Shown here: piece by piece, positions 14,131-25,545 of the stretch
How positions within the stretch are numbered: the first letter of the stretch is position 1
Layout: each line of letters begins with the position of its first letter
Notes under the pieces: generated by a model
What the model saw: only the letters and a program-made list of their open reading frames with translations
Database searches by the model: none
What the model was told of the DNA's origin: nothing
Origin: Neelides folsomi
Taxonomy: Eukaryota > Arthropoda > Collembola > Neelipleona > Neelidae
Length of the DNA stretch: 64,000 bases
Assembly: GCA_034687125.1 (NCBI GenBank)
Contig: JAQGBZ010000218.1
Location: 1-64,000 of the forward strand
Direction of reading: 5' to 3'
Program-made: the position numbers and the translations under genes

Positions 14131-14987
14131 TCTCAATCACGCTAATACTAAACTCCTTTAATTCACGACCTCATCTAGGCTCACATTTAAAAAAATTATC
14201 ATCAACAAATGTTGGAACTTTGAACCATTTGAACATTGTTATTTTCAGGTTTAACTCCTTTACTTTTGGCACGATGTTTTCTAATAGTTTATACATACAA
14301 AAGTATTAAGTAACAGAAGCCCTGGCTCGTTTACGTCATTTATCCAATATTTTCATTATTGGACCCAGACGGCCCCATCGCGTAAGTGTGTGTTGTAAGC
14401 ATATCCAGTAGTAAGACTATCCAGAGCAGGGCTTGAACTTACAATTTATCTTCTCATTTTATGTAAGGGTGTGTAGTTAAACATCCATAGAGTATATAAT
14501 GAGCTTTAGAGGAATAAAGTTAAATTGAGGATAAAATGGCTCAAGGACAATATGGCCACAAAGTACTCGACGTCTATTATCCCGGGCGAGCGAATACGCC
14601 GACCTTCTTTATACACTCCTCTTATGACCACGATGGCATTTTCATATAATATTAACGGTCCTCGTCACTAATAAACTTCAACTCAATTCTCAGCACTACA
14701 CGGGTGAAATGTATTAATGAAACCAGTTGAATTTTATAACCCTGCGGTGAACAACACATGGGCAAATGAGCCAAATAAGGCTTGTTTGATTTAACATTGA
14801 AACTTTGAATTTGTAAATGGTAAAGTTATGATGGTCGTATAACCCAAGTAAGAGAAAACAAATGGAACTTTCCTTTAAACCACAAGGAAAACTAATAACA
14901 CTAGTTATTGTCTCCGGCTTTTCCAATTTCCATAATATATCAAATACTATTAATATTGGAAGAAATCACAGGCTGTATGGTCAGTGA
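14131..14987. other. Upstream of the catulin-like exon, no gene seen
   Basis: This holds the presumed 5' leader and promoter side of the catulin-like exon. I find no clear TATA box or conserved element. A degenerate B-box-like word on the minus strand near 14.43 kb is too weak to call. A GT-containing site near 14392 resembles a splice donor, but no supported exon precedes it. Confidence 0.4.
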
Positions 14988-15296
14988 TCACCAGGAGCGT
15001 GGCACGATGGGCAAAGTGTAGTTCCGTCGCCGGCTCGGCGGAGTCTCCTTGCCCGAATGAGCCTCTGAGGGAGAAAGAGGAGGGAGAGCATGCTTTCGAC
15101 TCTCTTCGCCTGACTTGTTGGACCGGCTGAGTATTTCCAGCCCCGTTCCCTCCCAGACACGGGGACTCTCGGAGGAGGAGGAACAATGCCGGCTCATAAG
15201 AGCCCCTGCCAAACAACGTCTGTCGAAGATAGAAGTGGTGGGAGAGTGACACTCAGAAGATGAATGCTTTTGTGGAACTCTCATCCCCACTTTCAA
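14988..15296 (-). CDS. Candidate unassigned coding exon
   Basis: A minus-strand open frame of about 100 codons begins just after a good acceptor (a pyrimidine-rich tract ending CTTTAG) and closes with TGA at 14990-14988. A possible donor (CTG|GTGATC) overlaps the stop. The translation is serine-, arginine- and glutamate-rich and ends with a basic stretch followed by NYTLPIVPRSW. GC content and codon use look more exon-like than the flanks. I recognise no family. It could be the last exon of an unseen gene, an alternative 5' exon of the catulin-like gene, or chance. It cannot splice in frame to the catulin-like ATG exon with the sites I can see. Confidence 0.3.
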   Translation of the reverse strand: MKVGMRVPQKHSSSECHSPTTSIFDRRCLAGALMSRHCSSSSESPRVWEGTGLEILSRSNKSGEESRKHALPPLSPSEAHSGKETPPSRRRNYTLPIVPRSW

Positions 15297-17116
15297 CTAA
15301 AGGAGTTGAAGAACAGATGGACGGAGATGGGAAGACCTGCTCTGCCACCCACTTCCACTCCTTTTCACTCCGAATCAAGATTCTTTGTGGCAACATCTCT
15401 TCCTAATTTCCCAACCCACCGAAAGACCTCAAAAGATTCTTAATTCCATTTACTACTCAACAAAATTCCTCTTGTCTTATATCTAACATTGACCCAATGA
15501 ACTTCGTAAAATCCTCTCTTTATAATTTAACATGATTGTACATATAACGAAAAAAACCATCATAATGATAATTAAAAAAACAAAATTGGATTTACAACAT
15601 ATTGTACTGCATTTATTATCTTGCAAAATATTCTTCAATTTTAAGGCTATGCCTGAAGATTTTTTTAATCATTAGTGGACATAAGGAATTATAGGGAATA
15701 ATACATAGAATCAAATTTATATTAAAATCCCATTTCATCATTTCATCTTTCAGGTCATTTGGAAAATATTAATAATCGAAAAGTCCTTTAAATTCTAAGA
15801 ACTTAAGACTCTGGAGAGTGGGATTACAATGGATCATTTCGTTTTCATATCCATTTTAGTAATAGGAGTATGAAAAGAAATCCCGTGGCCTTTAGCCTTT
15901 ACCCTTTACAGGGAACCCATAAGTCAAAGTTAATAAGCTTCCATCCTCATTATCCGCTCCCTGGATCTCCTTTCACAAACACTAACAAGATCCTCGCAGA
16001 TGCACAATGAACTGAAGCTATTTCAAAGTATAACACATCTACATATAGCACATAAAACAGACTCCTTCACATTTCTAAACTTGTGTCAAGTATAGTCTTG
16101 TTGGTATACCACGTCGCTTCCGATAAAGTATTCCAAAAATGAAATGATCGCAAAATAAGAAAGATCTTTTATTCATATTCAATTCACATTCAATTACTAA
16201 AATCAATCTTCCATTGTTAAAACCTTTGCTCGACATTTTTATGAATACATCTTGATTCCAATTTGATTCATGTTACATTTTTTATATAAAATTTAATCTC
16301 CTTAAATAAGAATATATAATATATAATAATTTGTAAATCTAGCCATATTTTAATTCACTCATATATTTTAATTATTATTAATTATTGAATCACATTTTAT
16401 ACGAGAAAAATGGCACAACAATTTCAAGTATCTGTTCAGTTTATGTTACACATTTTAACTACAATAATAAGATGTAAATACTATACAAAAGTATTAAGGC
16501 TAATAAATTGGTATTTCTGATTAGGATTAGACTTTATTAATGATATTCCTAATTAAAAATATAAAAGAGCCAACGAGTTCTAAAACTTTTATGCCACTTT
16601 ACTCCCAGCCACTCAGGTACTGTATTTCAAAAGTAAGTAGAAGGATTTTATTTCTTTATGATAATCCAATTCAAAAGCGCATCCAAAATTCTTCTAATTA
16701 AACTTGGGCTTCGCTCACAATCTCGGACAATCAGGAACTTCATTTATAGAGAATACGAAACAAGAAGCATGAATTCTTGAATGTTGATATATATTTCATC
16801 GAAAGGAAGCATGATTACAACTTCTAAAGAAAAGACTTCTACTATTCTCCAGTTTTGACTTTGAAATATTAAGGATGCTAACAATAGGAGAAAAGAAAAA
16901 ATCTTGAATGTTTTGAGAAAAAATTTGAGAAATGTTAAAGATTCGTATGAAAATGAATTGTGAGGTCTAGTCTCTTAAAATAGACGAGATGAGTTAAAGA
17001 TAAGAAGAGAATTTGAGAAAAGGAAAAGAGGTATGGATCCCGATTAATTATTAGTCAAATATTTGTGAATCTTGCTGGAGGAGGGCAAGGAGTAAAAGAA
17101 AGATTCCTTCACCGAT
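15297..17116. other. Intergenic, downstream of GNL1
   Basis: AT-rich sequence with only short meaningless open frames. It contains the presumed 3' untranslated region of GNL1 (minus strand). I see no other gene or repeat. Confidence 0.5.
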
Positions 17117-20100
17117 TTACTCATCTTGAGAGAGTAAAAGAGCAAACTTGTTATGTATGCTCGGGCTACATTCTTCCTCTTCATCAACTTCGCCTGAGGC
17201 TTTCTCTTCTACAGGAATTCCGCCGTCTTCATCGTCCTCAGAGGACTCTTCAATATCATCCAACAAAGGGGACATTGTTCCCAAGATTTTTGCTTGGATG
17301 TGTTCGATTTCCTTAACACGTGCGTCAGATTTCCATTTCTCTATAAGCTCAAAGCAAGTAATTAGGACCCAAGGAAAAGTATTAAATTTAACTGAATCAC
17401 TATAAAAATCCCTACACTAATAATCCCTATTCATCAAAATCTCTACAAAAATAAGACCTACGCTAATAATCTCTATAGTCAAAATATATACATTAAAAAT
17501 CGCTACCAGTTAAAAAGATCTTCAAGTTAATAATCACTTTATTAATAATTTCTCTAAGCCATAATCACTTTTAGTCTTAAATGAGAAAGGGGTAATATGT
17601 ATAATTAAAAAACTACCGATTACTTTATGCCATTTTTGGATTATGCTATTTGGATCATGCTATAAGGATTAATCGGTATGTGCGATCGTAGAGGAAGAAG
17701 AAGAGATGGCTTATTCCAATTGCCATTAGGGAATCGCTTCAATCAAAACTGACTGATTTTCCCATAACAAATAAAATATTGAAGGTTGGCACAATATGTC
17801 CTATTCCATTTTGCGGTGTGATCGTCATTCAATCTGGAAACTTATTTTAGCATTAAATAATGAGCATAGTTTTAATCATACTCAAATTGTCAAAATTTCG
17901 GTTGTCTGTTGAGGAAACACCATTGAGGAAGAAGTGTTTAGATTCAATTGTCAATAATTGATATTGTGATTTTGACTTGGAGAAATTATTTATAAAGTGA
18001 TTATTAACTTGTAGATTTTTTAACTGGGAGTGATTTTTAATGTAGGGAGTTTGACTATAGAGATTATTAGCGAATGGATAATATGTGTAGGGATTTTGTT
18101 ATAGGGATTTTGAAGGGATACCAATTTAACTCACTCTCTACGTTCGAACATTTAACGCACCCTTTCACCCTTTCATCGTAAATTTTAATGATAATAATTC
18201 AAAACATTTGACATAGTAGTTTTAAAGTGATAAAATTTTTAAAGGATCATTATAACTTTTCAAAAGATTTTAACGAAGGAAAAAAGTTTAAAAAAGAACA
18301 GTATTATGTATACCGACATTAACTTTGATTAAGTTTCAAGATTTTTAGATTTCGTATGAAAATCACCTTCGTTTTGTGTAAAGCCAGGAGGGCGCAGGCA
18401 AAGACGTATTCGGCCTTCTAAGGCCAAGCGAAGAAGGTGATTAGCTCCTCTGTATGAGTCAAGACGTGCTGCCTTCGCTGTAATGTATCCTCGTTTTTGG
18501 GCCCAACCTAAGATTCAATTTTCAACTAGGTATATAAAATTGCATAATAAAAAGTGAAATGAGAACAGGAACCTCTTTATAAAATTTACCATCAGTAATG
18601 TCAAATGCACACCAATCCGTTTCTCCTTCTGGATGGGAAATCTTTAGGATATTTGGAAGATCGAGCCTTTCAGCTAAATATTTGATTGTTGAATATGGTT
18701 CTTTTAGTTGGGCTATCGGGTAACTTCCGCATAAAACCTAATTAAAAGATTAAGATAGTAGATTTTAAACATTTTGCATGTAAATGTGTATATAAATCAC
18801 GCATATCTTTAAAAGAATTTAATAATCTAATAGAGACTACTACATAGAATAGAACAGAACAGAATTCTTACTTGGAGTGGCTTTGGTACTCTGGATGGAA
18901 AAATGAGCCCAGGACAATCACAGAGTCGAACATTCTTTGTTAAGAAAATTGTTTGAAAATGTTTGGTATGGCCGGGAGTTTTTGATACACTTACAACCTA
19001 AGATTAAAACATTTTATAATAAATATTACCTCAAAGTTATATTACAATTAACATTCTTTTTATTTTTTTAAAAATACTGATACTGATATGTAAAAGTTAA
19101 CCTTTTTCCCCATAAGTGCGTTTATTAACGAGCTTTTCCCAACATTTGGTTGTCCAACACATCCGATAGTGAGGATTCCATCATTGTATTTTTTCATCTC
19201 TTCAAAAGAGACCGATGGAACTGAATTATCAACAGATCCAATTTCAACTTCGTTATCTTCAAATTCGGAATTCATTTCTTCTTGAATCTTGCTTCGCCAA
19301 CTCGTTAAATCAACTGTTTGGGATAGTTATGTATGAAGAATAGAATTAAAAAATAAGCTGCCATACATACAGATAAATACAATTATCAGTAACATACCTT
19401 ATTTATTTCAAACTATTAAAGTATATTTATATCAATTACCTTCTCCACTGACAATTTTTTCACAAGCTTTGTAAACTTCTAATGCACCTTCAGAAGCCAT
19501 TTTCATTTTACCTTTTCTTTTCTTACGCTGTTTAATAAAAAAATCTTTATATTAAAAGCTTAAAATATATTTTATAATCATTAAAATAATTATAATTTTT
19601 GTAAGTTTACTGTAAGTGAATCTTCTGATGTCGATTCATATGCATTGTATACAAGATTATAAGAAGGAAAAGAAGTGAAACAAAGGACATCCATTTCTGG
19701 ATATTTTTCTTTGAAATAGTCTTTCCACGATAAAACCAAATGTGGAGGTGAAAGGTCAATTTTGTTGAGAACTAAGATTATCTTTTTCTTCAGCTCTCCA
19801 CAAACATGATCATAAAGTTTGGGTGGAAAAAGCAATGGCTGAAAATCAATCAAAAGTTGCTTTAAAATCTTAAAAAATTGTTGTAATTTTTAAGAACTAA
19901 AATATTAAAATATCTAAAGTATACCTAAATATAATTTAATGTTACAAAATATTTAAATCTAAATATTTCTTCGAACAACGATTTCTCAAACTTACAGGAA
20001 ATCTTATATCAACAATGCAGAGAAGAATATCGGACATTTCAATAACCCTCCAGAGTTGTCTCCAAGTCTCAAGGTTGAGTTCGAAGTAACTCAATTCGGA

Positions 20101-20856
20101 CGAATCAAATTTTGCGTCAATATTATTAAGATAATCCTTTGATAAAAAATTTATATTATTAGCATTTCGTCGATTTCATTTCATCGATTGTGAAAGCATA
20201 AAAATATAGAGAAATATTTGGACTTTTAATAAAAGTTTCATTTGATTGAACTTACCATAAAATAGCGATTTTCATTATTTTCTATTTGACTTGGAGTCAA
20301 ATTATAATTCCATTCAGGTCGAATTGGAAAATTTAATTCAGGAATATAAAAGTCCTCAGTTTCGCATTCAAGATATTCTGTCAAGACGGAGTAAATTTTT
20401 TTCCTTGCATCCCTTTTGGCCTTTTCTACAACTTCTTTGGACTCAGTTCGAAAAATGAGAGAATATCTAAAAAAAACATTTGACATTATTAGTTAATAAT
20501 ATTTTAGATGGTTAATAAGTTAGCCTACTTACTTTCCTTGATTGATTCTACTTCCTACTCTGTTAATTGGGGTTTTTGTTACAAAGAAACTTTCTTTTGT
20601 AACTTCAGAAGTTGATGCTGAAGAAGCTTGTACAATAAAACTTGAAGACTCTCCATCATGTGAAATTTCTAATAAATAGAATAATTTAAAATTTATCTTT
20701 AAACTATAATTTTATTAAATTACATCATATTGTTAAAATATAGTTAATTAAAAATATACCTTCTTTAAAATGTAATGGCACATGAGCTTTTTGTCTCTCC
20801 TTTTTCGCTTGCAACTGAAGTTTCTTCTGCTTCCCACTAAATGCTTTCTTAGGCAT
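17117..20856 (-). CDS. GNL1-type circularly permuted GTPase
   Basis: The product is about 583 residues (human GNL1 607), from eleven coding exons: 20856-20760, 20668-20533, 20466-20256, 20136-19996, 19838-19611, 19527-19440, 19313-19102, 18997-18872, 18737-18590, 18507-18367 and 17340-17117. All junctions are GT-AG and keep frame. The N terminus (MPKKAFSGKQKK) is the basic GNL1 start. The GTPase motifs are in permuted order: G4 NKID (about residues 220-223) precedes G1 GQPNVGKSS (354-362) and G3 DCPG (398-401), which defines the YlqF/YawG/HSR1 class. The C-terminal exon is acidic and ends like GNL1. Relatives act in nucleolar ribosome assembly; the role of GNL1 itself is less settled. Intron 10, about 1 kb, carries a foldback element. 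Vasa lies about 0.9 kb upstream on the same strand. Confidence 0.93.
17394..18122. mobile_element. Foldback/MITE-like element in GNL1 intron 10
   Basis: About 170 bases at the left (17394 to about 17570) are matched, inverted, by about 170 bases at the right (about 17946 to 18122). Within these arms are long near-identical blocks, for example one containing CTAATAATCTCTATAG. The element is flanked by the same nine bases, AATTTAACT, at 17385-17393 and 18123-18131. Long terminal inverted repeats with a 9-bp duplication suggest a non-autonomous Mutator-like transposon; the outermost bases of the two ends match poorly. No transposase frame is present. In AT-rich DNA a 9-base match could be chance, so the superfamily is tentative, but the inverted repeat is plain. 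Confidence 0.65.
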
Positions 20857-21732
20857 TTTTATTTAAACTTCTGATATTTAAATCATTCAAATATACCCAT
20901 AATTTAACAGCCTTAAATGATTAGACAAGATTAGAATACTTCAAAATTTTTAAATGTAAATTAACGAAGTGTGAATTCTGAATTCTGAATGTCTGAATCT
21001 GAATGTCTGCAATTTGCAATACAATGTGCGCAGAAAATTCCCGCTTGATAGAATCGCATTTTCTATATAAAAGCTCAATTGGCACGGTGCGGTGTTCTAC
21101 CGGCTACCGTTGCGGATATTCAATAGTAGGTATGCAAGGATATGCAACGCATCATTACCAAAATTTTAATATGAAGTGTTTTTAAGTAGCTAAATATTCA
21201 AAGAGAGCAACAATGTATTTTAATTAATCACACATTAATCGAAAGTAAAACAAAACTAATGATGAGCAAATTTAAAGTAAAATATCAGCCTAAAGATAAT
21301 AGAGAATATAGTTAAATTAATGAATTTCATGAATAAACAAAACATGAACAGTTACTTAATTACTTATGAAGATGATAACAATAATTATTGAAACCATAAT
21401 CTGCATTTAATAATTTTATTCAAGGTAAGTCACGTGTGCATGTACTATAATACTACATTAAATTTAATTCGCTCAACACATTTATAATTTAATATATTTT
21501 AACATGGAGGATAACACTAAACAGAATCAAGTAAATGATTATTATTATATATTAACTCTAGGTTTTGCCAACTTTGATAATAGCATATTCAATTAAAACC
21601 TCTAAATCAATTTCAAGTAGTGAATAAAAAATCAAATATTTTAGGTTAATAAGATAGGTAATAAGGTTAAAATTATTTGAATATTGAAATTAATTTCGTC
21701 AAGTAGAATATTGGGTATTTTTTCAAACCCCT
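20857..21732. other. GNL1 upstream region and Vasa 3' region
   Basis: Intergenic. It contains the presumed GNL1 promoter and leader at the low-coordinate side and the Vasa 3' untranslated region at the high side. A minus-strand AATAAA reads as tttatt on the plus strand near 21.41 kb and could serve Vasa. A short plus-strand open frame at 21003-21185 looks like noise. Confidence 0.45.
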
Positions 21733-24031
21733 TCAGTCCCAGGCTTCTTCATCAAACTCGTTCTTGGAAGGTTCACCAGCCGGAGCCTGTAATTATAAAA
21801 GGTAAGATGTACACTTTCAATACAAAGTTAAATATTATTGCAATCGCAAAATAATATCAATAATTAAATAGGCAAGCGAAAAATAATATTGATATTGACT
21901 TACATTTCTTGCATCAGTCGATGTGAACAATCCATCTCCTGCTCCATCATCAGCTCCAGACATCCAGTCGGGAATGTCTTGCTTGGCATCCTTCAAAATC
22001 GGCTTCAGCTCAGCAATAAGTTGAGAGTCATCGTTCTCGCAGTAAAAGCTTATAGCCTTCCCAGTATGACCGACACGTCCAGTTCGTCCAATTCGATGAA
22101 CATACTCTTCAACTTCCTTAGGCATGTCGAAATTGACGACATGAGTCACGTTTGGAATGTCCAATCCTCGAGAAGCTACGCCAGTTGCGACCAAGACTTG
22201 AGCATCTCCCTTCGTGAAGTCCAAAAGAGCCTGTTCTCGTTGGCTCTGGAAACGATCGCCATGAATGGACGTGGCCTTGATCCCCTTACCAATGAGCTGA
22301 GTTGCAATAAAGTCGCAATTGACCTTGGTCGCAATAAAGACAAGTACTTTATCCTTGGGCTTGAGAGTCTTCACAAAGTCGTACAACTTTCCTCTCTTCT
22401 CGGACTTCTCCACCTGAATGAACGTCTGTTCAACATCTTGGCACGCTCCCCCGACCACACCAATGACAACAAAGATGTAGTCATCCAAGATGTTAGATGC
22501 AGTTCGTTGAATGGGCAACGGGAACGTTGCAGAAAACATGGCACAAACAGGCCTACTGTCTCCCTAAAATTATATTTATTTTAACCAATATTTAACCATT
22601 TTTATAATAAATATAGACTATTTTGATATAATTAAGGCAAGATATTTCATGGTTTTTGTATACCCTTGGGAGCTTTTCAAAGATAGCCGTGACATCTGGC
22701 AAAAAGCCCATGTCGCACATTCGATCGCCTTCGTCAATCACAAAGAACTTGACGTTTTCCCCGCTCACGATGCCTTCATCCATAAAAGCCTTGAGACGAC
22801 CAGTAGTCCCCACAAGGATATTGCATCCTTTCTACAATTAAAAATATAACAAGTTTTTTTTAGTTTTTCCATAATTAAGAATGGAAATACCATCAATTGA
22901 CCCTTTTGATGTCCGGTCATTGTTCCTCCATAAACGACGCGGGTTGCAATCCTCGATCCTTGGGCATAAAGATTGGCCTCTTTCCCAATCTGCAATGCAA
23001 GCTCTCTGGTTGGAGCAATTACAATGCATTCTGGAGTTGCAACTGATTGCATTCCTCCAGTAGTTGATTCATCCTCCAAAAGATGAGTTATTATTGGCAA
23101 AAGAAATGCAGCCTGAAACAATAAAGAACGCATTGTGCTTATGCAAATTCATTCATGTAGATTAAAAAATGTTCAAAAATGAGTGCTTCAATGGTTTGCA
23201 AATATATTTAAATTGTACCGTTTTTCCTGAGCCAGTTTGGGCACAAGCCATCAAGTCTCGTTTCACCTTGATCACAGGCGATGCGCAACATTGAATCGGC
23301 GTTGGATTCTTGTAGCCCATCTTAGCCACGTTGTCCGAGACGATTTTTCTCAATCCAAGCTGTTCGAACGTCTCGATTTGAGGTGGCGGATTATTGCCAC
23401 TGATCTAAATTAAATGCAAAGCTTAATAGAAATGCATCAATTCAAATTTAATTGCACTAATAAAGCATCATGAATTTAAAAAAATATTAAAAATTCTATA
23501 AATTACCTGTCGAGGGATAGAATCAAAATTGGAGAAATTGATCCCAGTTCCAGAAAACAATTGCCTTCGTTGTTCGTAGGCTTCTTCCCCCTCAGGAAAC
23601 TCTGGCGTCTCATAGTTCTCCCTGAGCTTATCCTTCGCCGCGTTTTCAGAAGACTCCTCGTGTGCGTCATCGTCCTCTCCTTCCCCTCTGCCACCTCGTC
23701 CACGTCCACCACCACGACCGCCACCTCGTTGATATCGGGGACTATCGCCTCCGTCGTTGTCCCCATCATTATCCCCGTCACGTCTTCCCCCTCGACCTCC
23801 ACGGCCACCGCGTCCTCCTCGACCACGATACCCTCCATCGCCGTCCCCTTCTTCGCCATCGCGACGAAAATTACTACGATCCCCGCCTTTCCAGGAACGA
23901 TGGCCTTCGCCATCATCGCGATCCCTGTTACTGTAGCCTCCCCGTCCGCGACCACCACGGAATCCTTCGTCGCTTCTGCTGCTCGATGCCTGAGCCTGAG
24001 GGACCTCAGGTTCATCTTCCCAATCAGACAT
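21733..24031 (-). CDS. Vasa/DDX4-like RNA helicase with DEGD motif II
   Basis: The product is about 604 residues from six exons: 24031-23507, 23404-23219, 23112-22891, 22831-22664, 22563-21904 and 21786-21733, all in frame. The order is an acidic N terminus with an early tryptophan (MSDWEDEP), an RGG-rich disordered region (about 25-120), a Q motif (NPTPIQ), motif I AQTGSGKT, motif Ia PTRELALQ, motif III SAT, motif V region [10 protein letters not shown] and motif [10 protein letters not shown]. It ends EEAWD, the acidic tryptophan tail typical of Vasa; the long C-terminal extension of DDX3/PL10 is absent. Vasa proteins work in germ granules and piRNA-linked RNA remodelling. Motif II reads DEGD (about 344-347) and motif Ib reads TTGR, not DEAD and TPGR. 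DDX3-like identity is less likely because of both termini. Confidence 0.88.
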
Positions 24032-24231
24032 GATCTGGGAAATTATGGAAATTTTGCGATTAATCTAAAGAACTTGACCTACAGGGGAAAGGGGGACGAA
24101 GGGGGAAGCGATTAAAGCAAATACTTACGCGAGAGTCTCTTAATTTAAGCTGATTTCAATTAAAAATGGGAGCGAGGTCGGAGCGTGCCAAACTGATGGT
24201 TGAAGAATGACGCGACTCGGAGAGGAAAGCA

Positions 24232-24246
24232 GGGGGGGGGGGGGGG
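24232..24246 (+). repeat. Run of 15 G
   Basis: A homopolymer of 15 guanines, about 200 bases upstream of the Vasa start codon (C-run on the Vasa strand). It may be polymorphic in length or affected by sequencing error. Confidence 0.95.
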
Positions 24247-24673
24247 AATTATGGCGTCCTCCAACTAACAAAGGACTTTCAGTGCGCATGTGCGAAAATG
24301 TACTAAGAACGTTCTGGTTCTGTACCTTGTTCTGCTATCATCTAATGTAAACTCAACATTGGTATTCAGTTTAGAATGTTCTAGAAAGCTGCTATAATAT
24401 AATGCTAATGTATTTCCTGGCATGCAGACAATAAATATGTATAAATAGAATAGATAAGAGGACGTCACCATTTTTCTTCATTTACCCAATAAAGAATTAA
24501 TATCAATTAAGCATTTCCGAATAATTCTTACATATCTTACTATATATGTTGCTTAATTATCAATAACGGCCTACAAACCTGGAGAATGAGCTTATCTTAT
24601 CTTTTATAGGGAATTATTCATGTGGCTGCCCGGCTGGTCAAAAGGAAGAATAACTTAATCAACTTACCCAACT

Positions 24674-24972
24674 ATTAGTCTTTTATTTAGGTATTATGCC
24701 GAAGTTATCCTATATAGCACAACTGAAAGAACCATATTCAACAATCAAATATTTAGTTGAAAGGCTCGATCTTCCAAATATCCTAAAGATTTCCCACCTA
24801 GAAGAAAAAACTGATTGTGTGCATTTGACATTACTGATGGTAAAGTTTATAGAGAAATTCCCGTTCTCATTTCACTTTTATTACGCAATTTTTTATGGTT
24901 GAAAATTGATCTTAGGTTGGGCCCAAAAACGAGGATACATTACAGCGAGCATCTTGACTCATACAGAGATGT
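24674..24972 (+). pseudogene. Truncated inverted copy of GNL1 exons 9-10
   Basis: On the plus strand this reproduces, with many differences, the end of GNL1 intron 8, exon 9 (shared peptide AQLKEPYSTIKYL, then LPNILKISH), the whole short intron 9, and the start of exon 10 (LGPKTRIHYS, out of frame). Similarity fades near 24970. Frame is lost after the exon 9 copy because of small deletions, for example in the segment matching ETDWCAFDITDG, and no flanking exons are present. Retention of the intron shows a DNA-level duplication and not retrocopying. The parent lies about 6 kb away on the opposite strand (18367-18760). It is unlikely to be translated. Confidence 0.88.
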
Positions 24973-25545
24973 TGATTTATTTGTAGAGTACTTAGAGTAT
25001 TTATAATGCTCAAGTTGAACGTTTGTAATAGGTAATTACACCCATTGTTTAATAATCATTGTAAAGTAATAATTGTACGTCGAATTCTCGAATGGCAAGA
25101 TTGAAGCTAGTACTACCCGGTATGCATGTTTTCTCGCATGCCATTTTGTTTCTAGTTTTTTCGCTTGCGTTTACATTTGGCATAAAGCAAGTTAGAGATA
25201 TATTTAACAAATAAGTATGTACAGAGATTATTGTACTTGTCGAAGAAGTTACATACCAAGCTGGAGATTAAGAGTTGGGCACTCTGGAGAAAATAATGTT
25301 CTGTAGAGTACATAGATTATTTTTCTCTGAGGAAAGTTTGTCCTCATTCCACTCTTTCTCTCGTTTGATGAAAATCTTTGGTGGTCGTGGCCCGTTTCCT
25401 CCCAACTCCTTACCATCGTAATCACTTTAATCTCTCGGCACCAGCCACTTCATTGATTTCCCTCAGTTGAAATGAGGGAGGTGAACTGGAAAGAGAAGCA
25501 TCATGAATGCGGTTCAAATTAATTCTCCTTTAAAACTCTTGAAAA

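Larger units (their letters stand above)
24032..25545. other. Bidirectional gap between Vasa and copine
   Basis: This contains the presumed Vasa leader and promoter (minus strand, from about 24.03 kb), a poly-G run, a GNL1-derived pseudogene fragment and the upstream region of copine (plus strand). A short upstream stretch near 24.12 kb may contain a leader intron boundary of Vasa. No further gene is seen. Confidence 0.5.

Noticed and set aside
14400-14480. B-box-like word on the minus strand (AGTTCAAGCC)
   Set aside because: No A box and no cloverleaf pairing; common by chance.
21889-22584. 231-codon plus-strand frame opposite Vasa exon 5
   Set aside because: Antisense shadow of the helicase C-terminal domain; the minus-strand frame has all the expected motifs.
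21733-24031. Reading the helicase as DDX3/PL10
   Set aside because: The protein has the short acidic tryptophan tail and the MSDW start of Vasa and lacks the long C-terminal extension of DDX3.
23561-24115. Long plus-strand frames opposite Vasa exon 1
   Set aside because: They are shadows of the RGG-repeat coding exon. Their low-complexity Ser/Thr or His/Arg translations come from the repeat codons.
24696-25006. Two short plus-strand frames as real genes
   Set aside because: They are fragments of the GNL1 copy, with the intron retained and the frame broken.
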